Below are positions 15,232-22,912 of a DNA stretch of 64,000 nt, one piece after another. The stretch lies in NCBI RefSeq assembly GCF_005406125.1, contig NZ_BIXZ01000001.1:310001-374000 (forward strand), in the 5' to 3' direction. The notes below the pieces were generated by a model. That model searched no databases. It saw only the letters and a list, made by a program, of their open reading frames with translations, and was not told the DNA's origin. Each line of letters opens with the position of its first letter. Within the stretch, counting starts at the first letter, position 1. The translations under genes and the position numbers were made by a program. Source of the stretch: Haloarcula mannanilytica. Its GTDB lineage: Archaea > Halobacteriota > Halobacteria > Halobacteriales > Haloarculaceae.

Positions 15232-16449
15232 ATGGTTCTCAAGACAGGCGCGGGCGTGCTCGCGGACAGGCGGCGACTCCCTACGGCGCTACGGGCGGTG
15301 CTGGGCTATTATGCGGACACCGGCGTGTTCGACGCCGCCAGCCTCTCGTTGAAGTCCGAGATCGACGACCGCACCGAGGCGATGGTCGACGACGTGACCG
15401 ACCGTATCGAGGATGCGCTCGAAGACGAGTTCGGCCAGCCCGTCGAGTTCTCCTACGACACGAAGCTCATCTTGCCTGCACAGCTGACACTCGGCTACGT
15501 CTACCGCAAGGCCCGCCAGCAGGCCCCTGGCGACCCCGTTATCGACGCCATCGCTGACGGCGTCCCGAAAGTCGACGAGACGGCCCTGGAGCAGGGGCCA
15601 GCCCAGGACCTCGCGCCCCGCGAGATGGTTGTCCGCGCCGAGCAGATGACCCGCCTCTCCATCGAAGCGCTCATCGACGGCGACATGCGCGACGCCATCA
15701 ATGACGACGAGTTCGAGGACTTCGAGGTGGAGTTTAGCGAGGGTGCGCCCTCGAAGCGGAACGGTGAGCGAAGCGAGCCGTGGAGCGGGAGCGAAGCCGA
15801 CCGCCGCCGCGCCGCGGAAGTCGCCCAGTCCGCGCTCCAGTCTCATCTCGACGGCCTGTTAGCGGATATGCCGCCGGTCGTCGAGAACGCTTATCAGTGG
15901 GCCGTCGACTACAGCGAGGCCCACCAGGACCGGGACGACCACTTCCGAGAGCTGATGACCGCGGCCGAAGACGGCGACAAGGACGCCCTGGCAGCCATCC
16001 GCGGTGAGTACAAGTTCGCCGAGTACGACGAGGCGCCGGCGACGCTCACGGAGACGGAGAAGGAACTCCCCTACAGCAAGACCCAGTACGCCCGTGTCGG
16101 GGTGCTGTACGACGGCATGCTCGACCTCTATCGGCTCGCTGGGTTGGACATCGACGACGAGTTTGCCAAGGCCATCGTCCTCGCCATCATCGGCGCGCAG
16201 GTGTGGCTCGACGACGTGGACGACTACGATGACGACCGCGCGGAGGGCCAACTGACGCCCGTCACCGCCGAGTACCTGCTCGCGCCCGACGACGAGGCCG
16301 CCTATCGGCGCGTCGTCGACGTGACCGAACAGTACCTCGACCTTGCGAAGAGCTACGCGACGGCCGCCGACTCGCCGCTGACCGGCGTCGCTGTCGAGTA
16401 CATCTACCGCTCCGGTGACCCGGACGTGTTGCCCGGCAAGCCTGAGTAG
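15232..16449 (+). CDS. Conserved-looking haloarchaeal all-alpha protein, unknown function
   Basis: A 405-residue soluble protein with no family I recognise. It is predicted mostly helical and starts MVLKTGAGVLADRRRLPTAL. Near residue 325 it has an aspartate-rich segment, VWLDDVDDYDDDRAEGQLTP, reminiscent of the second Asp motif of isoprenoid synthases (DxxxD...G..Y/L.P). That would suit its divergent neighbour, the geranylgeranyl reductase, but is only a resemblance. A stretch around residue 180 (KRNGERSEPWSGSEA) is encoded by a GC-rich palindromic repeat that appears to have been inserted in frame. The ATG at 15232 is chosen; the open frame extends to 15139. Confidence 0.75.
   Translation: MVLKTGAGVLADRRRLPTALRAVLGYYADTGVFDAASLSLKSEIDDRTEAMVDDVTDRIEDALEDEFGQPVEFSYDTKLILPAQLTLGYVYRKARQQAPGDPVIDAIADGVPKVDETALEQGPAQDLAPREMVVRAEQMTRLSIEALIDGDMRDAINDDEFEDFEVEFSEGAPSKRNGERSEPWSGSEADRRRAAEVAQSALQSHLDGLLADMPPVVENAYQWAVDYSEAHQDRDDHFRELMTAAEDGDKDALAAIRGEYKFAEYDEAPATLTETEKELPYSKTQYARVGVLYDGMLDLYRLAGLDIDDEFAKAIVLAIIGAQVWLDDVDDYDDDRAEGQLTPVTAEYLLAPDDEAAYRRVVDVTEQYLDLAKSYATAADSPLTGVAVEYIYRSGDPDVLPGKPE
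15761..15799. repeat. Palindromic GAGCGAAGCGAGC-type repeat inside a coding sequence
   Basis: GTGAGCGAAGCGAGCC at 15764-15779, followed by GGAGCGGGAGCGAAGCC, is a tandem of the short palindromic motif GAGCGAAGCG(AGC). It keeps the reading frame of the host gene, adding roughly KRNGERSEPWSGSEA to the protein. Related copies occur between genes at 1598-1615, 1708-1727, 20050-20066 and 61168-61183. Low-complexity haloarchaeal insertions of this kind are known to me only anecdotally; their origin is uncertain. Confidence 0.55.
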
Positions 16450-16517
16450 ACATGCGGACAGCAGTGGTTCGACCCAAGCGCCAGAGTTTATATCCCGCCG
16501 CCCGCACCGAGATTTGA

Positions 16518-17066
16518 ATGTTTCACTCGTGGGCGGGCCGACTCGCTGCGGTCGGGGTCCTCCTCGCCGCCCTGTTCGTGCTCATGGTCGCGTTTGGCGG
16601 GGTCGGGCCGGCCCCTTCGCTGGGAAATTATCCCGGTGGGGACGAACTGGCCCAGGACTACGACAAACACGTCGGCGATGACGTTCAGGTGACCGGCACC
16701 GTGGTCGGGACCGACCCCGTCGAGATCGCCCTGGAGTACGACTACGCCGCTGACGGCGAGCGCCACAGTGGTCTGATTACTGTCACGGTCCGAAACGTCG
16801 ATGCCGCAGTCACCGACGGCGAATCCCTGCAGGTGTACGGCACGCTCGGGCCGGACGGCACTATCACCGCGGAAAACAGCGTGAGCGTGCCGGCGACGAA
16901 CTACACCGCGATGTACCTCGTCTCCGCGCTCGCCGGCCTGTGGACGCTCTGGCGACTGGTCCGTGGCTGGCGACTGGACTGGCGGACGGGCGCACTGGTT
17001 CGGCGCGAGGAGCCACGCAGACCGGCCCGGGCACTCCTCGACCGGGTGCAGGAGGTGCTTGCCTGA
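16518..17066 (+). CDS. Membrane protein with a possible OB-like extracellular domain
   Basis: A 182-residue protein with a hydrophobic segment at residues 7-27 (LAAVGVLLAALFVLMVAFGG). A beta-rich domain follows (VGDDVQVTGTVVG, LITVTVRN, GESLQVYGTLGPDG) that looks like an OB-fold, and a second hydrophobic segment is near residues 132-148. It ends in a basic tail. The middle domain would face outside. Its stop overlaps the next start (TGATG), so it is translationally coupled to the membrane hydrolase-like gene. Function unknown. Confidence 0.8.
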   Translation: MFHSWAGRLAAVGVLLAALFVLMVAFGGVGPAPSLGNYPGGDELAQDYDKHVGDDVQVTGTVVGTDPVEIALEYDYAADGERHSGLITVTVRNVDAAVTDGESLQVYGTLGPDGTITAENSVSVPATNYTAMYLVSALAGLWTLWRLVRGWRLDWRTGALVRREEPRRPARALLDRVQEVLA

Positions 17067-17551
17067 TGCCGGATCTGCTGTCACACGCTTTCATCGCGTT
17101 CACCATCTGTACGCTCCTGTCACTGCGGTACGACTGGCTCACCGGCGAGTACGTCACCGTCGGGATGGCCGGGGCGTTCATCCCCGACATGGCGAAGGTG
17201 AAACTGCTCGTGGACGCCGCGGCCGTCGAGGCAGCACTGGACCTCCCGTTTGGCTGGCTGGGCGTCCACACGCTGGGCGGGGCCTTCGTCTCCGTCCTCG
17301 TCGGGACCGTCGTCGTGAACCGGGCGGACCGGCGGCGCGTGTTCGGCCTCCTGTCACTGGGTGCGGCCAGCCACCTGTTCGCCGACGCGCTCCTGCTGAA
17401 AGCCTCGGGGCGCTCGTACGCGGTGCTGTGGCCCCTGACGCAGTACCATCCGCCGACGCCGGGGCTGTATCTGAGCACGGATATCTGGCTCACCGGTGTT
17501 ACCGGAACTGTTGCGGTGGCAGCCTACCTTCTGGTGCAGTACAGAGCGTAG
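17066..17551 (+). CDS. YdjM/DUF457-type membrane-bound metal-dependent hydrolase homolog
   Basis: A 161-residue membrane protein of the YdjM (DUF457) type. The conserved polar residues lie in MPDLLSHAFIAF, AFIPDMAKVK, GVHTLGGAF and GAASHLFADALL (His and Asp in hydrophobic surroundings). The family is called a metal-dependent hydrolase by motif, with no proven substrate. The ATG at 17066 overlaps the upstream stop and removes a 42-residue run-on. A second, distant member of the family is at 44154-44660. It is convergent with the photolyase gene. Confidence 0.82.
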   Translation: MPDLLSHAFIAFTICTLLSLRYDWLTGEYVTVGMAGAFIPDMAKVKLLVDAAAVEAALDLPFGWLGVHTLGGAFVSVLVGTVVVNRADRRRVFGLLSLGAASHLFADALLLKASGRSYAVLWPLTQYHPPTPGLYLSTDIWLTGVTGTVAVAAYLLVQYRA

Positions 17552-17580
17552 CGGCGTTACAGCGACCACTCCACACCGGC

Positions 17581-18951
17581 TCACCGCTTCCCGAGCGCCG
17601 TTTCGAACACGCGCTGGGCGCGCTCGTAAGCCGCGTCCCTGTCCACGATGGGATGTGGATACGCCGGGGCTAATTCCTCGCGTTCCCCGTCCGAGAGCGT
17701 CGGCCAGTCGACGATCTTGGTCGCTGGAACGCCGCGAAGTTCCGGGACGTACTCGGTGACGTAGTCCGCGCCGCTGTCGTACTTGTGCATCTGTGCGACC
17801 GGATCGAAGATACGCACGTCCACGGAGTCGGTCCCGGTCGAGGCCGTCCACTGCCAACTGGCGGCGTTGTTCGCGGGGTCGTGGTCGACCAGTCGCTTCC
17901 GGAAGTGTCGCGCCCCCTCGCGCCAGTCGATGAGGAGGTGCTTCGTGAGAAACGAGGCAACGTTCTGGCGCGGCCGGTTGTGGATGTACCCCTCACGTTC
18001 GAGTTGGCGCATCCCGGCGTCGACGAGCGGGTAGCCTGTCTCACCGCGTTTCCAGGCCTCAAAGTTGTCCTCGTCATTTCGCCACGCTATCCGGTTCGGG
18101 AAGGACTTGTAGTTCTCTGACAACAGCGTTGGGTTGTAGTACAGCAGATGGTAGCTCTGTTCACGCCAGGAGAGTTCGTAGCGGTACTTCTGGACGTTCC
18201 GCTGGGCGTCGCCGGTGACTTCGGTGTGGCGGTCGGACGCGTCCCGCCACATCTCGCGGATGCCGATCATTCCAGCGGCGAGGTACGGCGACATGCGTGA
18301 GACGGCACTTGTGGGCCGTTCGACGGCAGCCTGCATGTCGTCGCGGGTGTCGCTGTACGTTTCGATACCATCGGTGAGAAAGGTGTCGTACCGCTGTCGT
18401 GCACCCGCATAGCCCGGCGTCGGCAGGTCAATATCTGTATCGACGGTCGGGACCGTTTTCGAGTCTGACACGACCACAAGCGAGTCCGGGTCGGGACGGT
18501 CGGCCGGTGGCAGTTTCTCCCGCGTCTGCCAGTCGTCGTAGAAGCGACTGTGGTTCTCGTACCGGTCGTCGAGTCCGGCCGGGTCGACGAGCACGAGGTC
18601 GGTCAAAGATTTCGTGGGGACGGCCTCGTCGACGCGGCGCTGGCGGTTCCGACGCGCCGGCCGGTAGTGCTCGTTGTAGTACACCCGGTCGGCGTCGTAC
18701 TCCTCGACAACGTCCGCGAGCACCTCGGCGGCGGCCCCCTCCCGAACGAGCAAGTCCCCGCCGCGGTCCTGGTACGCCGCTTTCAACGCTTGGACGCCGG
18801 CCAGCAGGAACGCCCGCTGGCGCTTTCCGACCTTCGATAGCAGGTCCGTGTCGACGACGTACACCGGCAGCACTTCGTCGGCCGCGGCGGCAGCAGTCAG
18901 CCCCCGGTTGTCCGGTATCCGGAGGTCCCGCTGATGCCAGAAGACGTGCAT
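17581..18951 (-). CDS. phr: Deoxyribodipyrimidine photolyase (class I cryptochrome/photolyase)
   Basis: A 456-residue light-driven DNA repair flavoprotein. It starts MHVFWHQRDLRIPDNRGL, the antenna-domain signature. FAD-domain motifs include RMSPYLAAGMIGIREMW, ELSWREQSYHLL, GYPLVDAGMRQL, GYIHNRPRQNVASFL and DPANNAASWQW. The catalytic-domain tryptophans and the asparagine of NNAASWQW are as in CPD photolyases. ATG 18951 is preferred over 18975 because it begins the conserved strand. It stands alone, convergent with the YdjM-like gene. Confidence 0.95.
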   Translation of the reverse strand: MHVFWHQRDLRIPDNRGLTAAAAADEVLPVYVVDTDLLSKVGKRQRAFLLAGVQALKAAYQDRGGDLLVREGAAAEVLADVVEEYDADRVYYNEHYRPARRNRQRRVDEAVPTKSLTDLVLVDPAGLDDRYENHSRFYDDWQTREKLPPADRPDPDSLVVVSDSKTVPTVDTDIDLPTPGYAGARQRYDTFLTDGIETYSDTRDDMQAAVERPTSAVSRMSPYLAAGMIGIREMWRDASDRHTEVTGDAQRNVQKYRYELSWREQSYHLLYYNPTLLSENYKSFPNRIAWRNDEDNFEAWKRGETGYPLVDAGMRQLEREGYIHNRPRQNVASFLTKHLLIDWREGARHFRKRLVDHDPANNAASWQWTASTGTDSVDVRIFDPVAQMHKYDSGADYVTEYVPELRGVPATKIVDWPTLSDGEREELAPAYPHPIVDRDAAYERAQRVFETALGKR

Positions 18952-19054
18952 ACCCTCTGTTAGGGACGCCGGCATATGGGTCCGGACCCGATTCTATTGT
19001 GTGTGCGACCGGAGGTCCCGACACCCGAAGTGTTGTCCCCCGAAGGCTGCCGAA

Positions 19055-19849
19055 CTACCGCGACCCGGGTTTGCGGACGAGATAGCAGTACTGCGTGAAG
19101 CTGAAAAACGTCTCCTCGGCGGCCGCCTGCTCCCGGAGGTCGTCCGCCCAGGCCTCTGCCACTGTTGGGCCAACGTCGTCGTGGTCGGCCGCGTAGTCCT
19201 CGATGAACTGCATGAGATGGTAGGCGAAGGTCGCCTCGTCGAGTTCAGTGTTGACGATAGCGTTCGGCTCGACCCGGTCTACTTCCAACCCGGCCTCGCG
19301 GAGGTGCGGAGTCAGGCGGGAGCCCAGCCGTGGCTGTGGGCAGTGGTCGTCGAACGCGTCGAGGACCCGCCCCATCCGTTCGGGGTTGGGACTGCGCCAC
19401 ACCAGTGTCGCGAAGTCGGCGTCACAGACAACGGCGGCCCCGCCGGGTCGCAGGACGCGAGCCAGCTCCGAAATCGCCGAGTCGACCGTTTCGAGGTACT
19501 CGAACACCTGCACGGCAACGGCCGCGTCGACCGACTCGTTGGCCACAGGAAGGGCGACGGCGTTCCCCTGCGATAGCGTCACCTGGGGTAGCGGGGCACA
19601 GCGCTGTCGGGCCAGGTCGAGCATTGCCCGACTCTGGTCGATGCCGTAGACGTGGCCTCGTTCCCCTACTTCCCAGCCGAGTTCCGCCGGCTCGAACCCC
19701 GGCCCACAGCCGACAGCGAGCACCTCATCGCCCAGTTCGAGGTCGAGCAGTTCCCGGATCCGCTCCCGGCGCGCCGCGGCCGATTGCGTCCGGTATATCG
19801 CCTCTTCTTGGCGCGCTTCCGACGCGTCGTAATCAAGTGTCCCGCCCAT
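19055..19849 (-). CDS. Class I SAM-dependent methyltransferase
   Basis: A 264-residue methyltransferase. Motif I is VLAVGCGPGFEPAELG (GxGxG), followed by VYGIDQSRAMLDLAR and VAVQVFEYLE then LARVLRPGGAAVVCD, the order seen in UbiE/Methyltransf_11 proteins. The acceptor substrate cannot be read from the sequence. The end FFSFTQYCYLVRKPG resembles small-molecule methyltransferases. It is monocistronic; between it and korB lies a hairpin-rich 235-base region. Confidence 0.88.
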   Translation of the reverse strand: MGGTLDYDASEARQEEAIYRTQSAAARRERIRELLDLELGDEVLAVGCGPGFEPAELGWEVGERGHVYGIDQSRAMLDLARQRCAPLPQVTLSQGNAVALPVANESVDAAVAVQVFEYLETVDSAISELARVLRPGGAAVVCDADFATLVWRSPNPERMGRVLDAFDDHCPQPRLGSRLTPHLREAGLEVDRVEPNAIVNTELDEATFAYHLMQFIEDYAADHDDVGPTVAEAWADDLREQAAAEETFFSFTQYCYLVRKPGSR

Positions 19850-19968
19850 CGCTGTGGCTCATCCGTTCTCCTGTCAGAAATAAAATCGTTCTGTCGCGTT
19901 GCACCGTCCCCAACTCGGTCCCGGATTTTATATACAAGAAGCCGTAGCAGCCTATAATCGGCTAGCAT

Positions 19969-19989
19969 ACGGCGGCCGCAGGCCGCCGT
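19969..19989. repeat. 9-bp inverted repeat with 3-base loop
   Basis: ACGGCGGCC (19969-19977) and GGCCGCCGT (19981-19989) flank GCA. It is the first of three hairpins in the gap between korB and the methyltransferase promoter. The very GC-rich stem would be stable in RNA from either strand. Confidence 0.6.
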
Positions 19990-19993
19990 TTCA

Positions 19994-20027
19994 CCGGAAT
20001 CGAGGCTGCCTCGATTCCGGCCTTTTT
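19994..20027 (+). terminator. Perfect 12-bp hairpin followed by T5
   Basis: CCGGAATCGAGG (19994-20005) and its exact complement CCTCGATTCCGG (20009-20020) enclose CTG, and five Ts follow at 20023-20027 on the plus strand. It looks like a bacterial intrinsic terminator, yet no plus-strand gene precedes it: both neighbours read leftward. On the minus strand the hairpin lies about 60 bases after the korB stop and may stabilise that mRNA's 3' end. Function is inferred only from shape. Confidence 0.5.
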
Positions 20028-20049
20028 AGCGTAGATTTTTGCGCCGAGC

Positions 20050-20066
20050 GGTGCGCGAAGCGCACC
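20050..20066. repeat. 7-bp palindrome GGTGCGC-GAA-GCGCACC
   Basis: A perfect stem of seven with a three-base loop, 18 bases beyond the korB stop at 20084. It is a relative of the GAGCGAAGCGAGC palindromes seen at 15761 and 61168. On the minus strand a T5 run lies immediately between korB and the hairpin, so transcription may end here. Confidence 0.5.
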
Positions 20067-20083
20067 CGAGGCCGAAAAAGGTA

Positions 20084-20947
20084 CTAGTAGAACTCGCGGA
20101 CGAGGTCCATCGCGCCCTCGGGTGCGCCATCGGGAATCTCGGCCATCGAGCCTTCGACGCCTTCGCGTTCCTCGAAGGGGACGGAGTCCTCGTCCTGGTA
20201 GAGGACGCCCATGTACTCCTTGTCGCTTTCGAGGATTTTGTCCTTGGCCTGGTCGCGGTCCGACGGGTCGTGGTCGGTCTCGTCGAGGTCGACGATGGCG
20301 TCGCGGAAGTAGTCGTACGTGTCCACATCGTTGAACGTCACACACGGCGAGTAGACGTTGACGAATCCGAACCCGTCGTGCTCGACGGCTTCTTTGACGA
20401 TTTCCGCGTGGCGCTGGGCGTTCGAAGAGAAGGACTGTGCGATGAACGTCGCGCCGGAGGCCAGCGCCAGTGCTTTCGGGTTGACCGGCGGCTGGTTCGG
20501 CCCGTCAGGCGAGGTGGAGGTTTCGAAGTCCTCGCGGCTTGTCGGCGAGGCCTGCCCCTTCGTCAGCCCGTAAATGCGGTTGTCCATCACGACGTAGCTC
20601 ATGTCGACGTTCCGGCGGACGGCGTGGATGAAGTGGCCGGCACCGATGGAGTAGCCGTCACCGTCGCCGCCAGAGACCATCACTTCGAGGTCCGGGTTGG
20701 CCATCTTCACGCCGATGCCCACCGGCAGGGCGCGGCCGTGGACGCCGTGGAGCGCGTAGCTGTGCATGTACGTCCCGATCTTCCCGGAACAGCCGATACC
20801 GGCGACGATGAAGGTGTTGTCGGGGTCGTTGCCCGTCTCTGCGAGTGCCTTCATCATGCCGTTCATCGTCCCGAAGTCACCGCAGCCGGGACACCAGGTC
20901 GGTTGCTTGTCGGATTTGAAGTCTGTGAAGCGAACGTCGGAACTCAT
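20084..20947 (-). CDS. korB: 2-oxoacid:ferredoxin oxidoreductase, beta subunit
   Basis: A 287-residue subunit that binds thiamine diphosphate. The motif GGDGDGYSIGAGHF with VVMDNRIYGLTKGQ gives the Mg/TPP site. Four cysteines expected to hold the catalytic-subunit [4Fe-4S] cluster are in WCPGCGDFG, GIGCSGK and YSPCVTFND. With the alpha subunit it oxidises a 2-oxoacid (2-oxoglutarate or a broader range) to acyl-CoA, reducing ferredoxin; haloarchaea use this in place of NAD-linked dehydrogenase complexes. Its ATG overlaps the alpha stop by four bases. Confidence 0.94.
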   Translation of the reverse strand: MSSDVRFTDFKSDKQPTWCPGCGDFGTMNGMMKALAETGNDPDNTFIVAGIGCSGKIGTYMHSYALHGVHGRALPVGIGVKMANPDLEVMVSGGDGDGYSIGAGHFIHAVRRNVDMSYVVMDNRIYGLTKGQASPTSREDFETSTSPDGPNQPPVNPKALALASGATFIAQSFSSNAQRHAEIVKEAVEHDGFGFVNVYSPCVTFNDVDTYDYFRDAIVDLDETDHDPSDRDQAKDKILESDKEYMGVLYQDEDSVPFEEREGVEGSMAEIPDGAPEGAMDLVREFY

Positions 20948-22707
20948 TGTGTTGCCTCCGCAGGTGTGTCAAGCGTTTGCTTGATCTCTGTCGCCAGTTC
21001 GTCCGCTTTGAACCGGACGCCGTTGTACTTGTTGATGCGCTGGACGCGTTCGAGGACATCGTGTTCGATGATGTCCGCGAACTGCCCCGTAGCGTTGCAT
21101 TCGACGACGATGACATCCTCGGCGGCCTCGATTTCCTCGGTGAGGTCCGGCCGCGGGAAGATGTACGGCACCGAGAGGAAACGCACGTCGTAGCCGTCCT
21201 CCTCCAGCAGCGTCAGCCCCTCGCGGAGGGCCCCCTCGTTGGAGCCCCACGAAATGACCAGCGTGTCGGCGTCGGGGTCGCCGAACTCGCGGTAGTCGAA
21301 GTCCTCCTGCTCGCGGGCGGTCTCGACTTTCCGCTGGCGCTTGTCGACCTGCTCGATGCGCACCTCCGTGTCCTCGGTCCGGCGACCGAGTTCGTCGTGT
21401 TCAAGACCGGTCGTCATGTGTGCGCCGTCAGTCGTCCCGGGGAACGCCCGCGGCGAGACCCCGTCGGCGGCCGCGAAGTGGGCCTGGAAACGGCCCTTCC
21501 CGTCGAGCCACGTGTCGATGTCGTTCTCGTCGACGACCTTCCCGCGCTCGATTTCGACCTCGTCCATGTCGAAGGTCTCGGGGGAGAACGTCTGTTCGGT
21601 CACGGCCATCGCGAGGTCCGAGACGAGGAACACGGGCGTCTGGTACTTTTCGGCGAGGTTGAACGCCTCGACGGTCTTCCAGAAACACTCCGAGACAGTG
21701 GTCGGCGCGACGACGAACCGCGGAATCTCACCGTGGCCGCCGTACAGCGTCATGTTGAGATCGCCCTGCTCCTGCTTGGTCGGCATCCCGGTCGACGGAC
21801 CGGAGCGCATCACGTCACAGATGACAAGCGGCGTCTCGCTGGTGGCGACTAGCCCGAAGGTCTCGGTCATCAGGTCGATACCTGGGCCGGAGGTTGCGGT
21901 CATGGCTCGGGCACCGGCACGGGCCGCACCCAGCGCCATGTTGATCGCCGAGAGTTCGTCCTCTGCCTGGACGACCTTCCCGCCGAACTGGTCGACGCGG
22001 CCGGTCATGTACTCCATCACGTCCGTCGCCGGGGTGATGGGGTAGCCGGAGTAGAAGCGACAGCCGGCGGCGATAGCGCCCATGCCGATTGCCTCGTCAC
22101 CGTTGAGGAGCACGTAGTCCTCGTCGGTGGTCTCCATGTCGTAGTCGAATTCCTGGTCGTACTCCTCGCGGACGTACTGCTGGCCTTTGCGAGCGGCTTC
22201 CTTGTTGTTCTCGACGATGGCTTCGCCCTTGTCGCCGAAGCGCTTTTCGAGGCTCTCGTCGAGGTTCTCGATGGGAAAGCCGGTGACCTCACACGCCGCG
22301 CCCAGGGCGACGACGTTGAGCATGATGGCCCCACCCGCGTCCTCCGCGAGTCGTTTCAGCGGTACTTCAAGCGCCGTTGCGTCGCCGGGAACCTCCACGT
22401 CCTGCATCGTCGAGCGCTCGCCGTCGTAGATGATGACGGAGTCCTCGTGGAGTTCGTCCTCGTTCTCGTGGATGGTGCGCTCTGTGAGTGCGATCAGGAT
22501 GTCCAGGCGGTCGACGACACTCTCGACCCGGTCGACTGACGTCCGTACCTTGTAGGCAGTGTACCCGCCACGGATGCGGGAGGCGAAGTCCTTTGAGGTG
22601 AAGACGTGTCGACCAGCCCGGGAGAGTGCCTGCGCGAAAATCTTCCCGGTGGAGTCGATTCCATCGCCGGCTTCGCCGCCGATGGCCCAGTTCAGGTCCT
22701 CTGGCAT
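20944..22707 (-). CDS. korA: 2-oxoacid:ferredoxin oxidoreductase, gamma-alpha fused subunit
   Basis: A 587-residue fusion. The gamma-like N-terminal domain begins MPEDLNWAIGGEAGDGIDST and contains SRIRGGYTAYKVR. The alpha domain starts near residue 205 (GAIAAGCRFYSGYPITPATD) and continues with SGPGIDLMTETFGL. This two-subunit arrangement is the haloarchaeal type. ATG 22707 is chosen because conservation begins there; the frame is open to 22845. Naming as 2-oxoglutarate-specific (kor) rather than pyruvate-specific (por) rests on resemblance to Halobacterium KorA. The upstream region has palindromes that could bind a regulator. Confidence 0.93.
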   Translation of the reverse strand: MPEDLNWAIGGEAGDGIDSTGKIFAQALSRAGRHVFTSKDFASRIRGGYTAYKVRTSVDRVESVVDRLDILIALTERTIHENEDELHEDSVIIYDGERSTMQDVEVPGDATALEVPLKRLAEDAGGAIMLNVVALGAACEVTGFPIENLDESLEKRFGDKGEAIVENNKEAARKGQQYVREEYDQEFDYDMETTDEDYVLLNGDEAIGMGAIAAGCRFYSGYPITPATDVMEYMTGRVDQFGGKVVQAEDELSAINMALGAARAGARAMTATSGPGIDLMTETFGLVATSETPLVICDVMRSGPSTGMPTKQEQGDLNMTLYGGHGEIPRFVVAPTTVSECFWKTVEAFNLAEKYQTPVFLVSDLAMAVTEQTFSPETFDMDEVEIERGKVVDENDIDTWLDGKGRFQAHFAAADGVSPRAFPGTTDGAHMTTGLEHDELGRRTEDTEVRIEQVDKRQRKVETAREQEDFDYREFGDPDADTLVISWGSNEGALREGLTLLEEDGYDVRFLSVPYIFPRPDLTEEIEAAEDVIVVECNATGQFADIIEHDVLERVQRINKYNGVRFKADELATEIKQTLDTPAEATQ

Positions 22708-22754
22708 TATATCGCACGGGTAGCCAGCGTGGTAGGAAAAGCCTTCCGTAACCG

Positions 22755-22783
22755 CCCGCAAGCGGGAAACTCGGATCCGAGTT
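22755..22783. promoter_or_regulatory. Hairpin plus 16-bp perfect palindrome upstream of korA
   Basis: CCCGC-AA-GCGGG (22755-22766) is followed directly by the perfect palindrome AACTCGGATCCGAGTT (22768-22783). It lies 61-76 bases before the korA ATG and 130 before the divergent flavin-reductase gene, next to a TATTAA element on the minus strand. Position and symmetry suggest an operator for a dimeric regulator; no regulator is identified. Confidence 0.5.
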
Positions 22784-22803
22784 AATACCGGTAGATTTCG
22801 TGC

Positions 22804-22833
22804 AACAACCGCCGTTGTTTCCCGTATATCGGG
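22804..22833. repeat. Two short inverted repeats in the korA/reductase divergent region
   Basis: AACAAC-CGCC-GTTGTT (22804-22819) and CCCG-TATAT-CGGG (22821-22833) follow each other. Together with the 16-bp palindrome they fill the centre of the 205-base divergent intergenic region. The TATAT in the second loop could itself be a core promoter element. Confidence 0.4.
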
Positions 22834-22912
22834 ACACGGAGGCACTCTCTTTCAGCATTACAGAACACGCAGCGACCGTAACCCCCTTGGCCGGGCACGG
22901 CAACCCCAAAAT

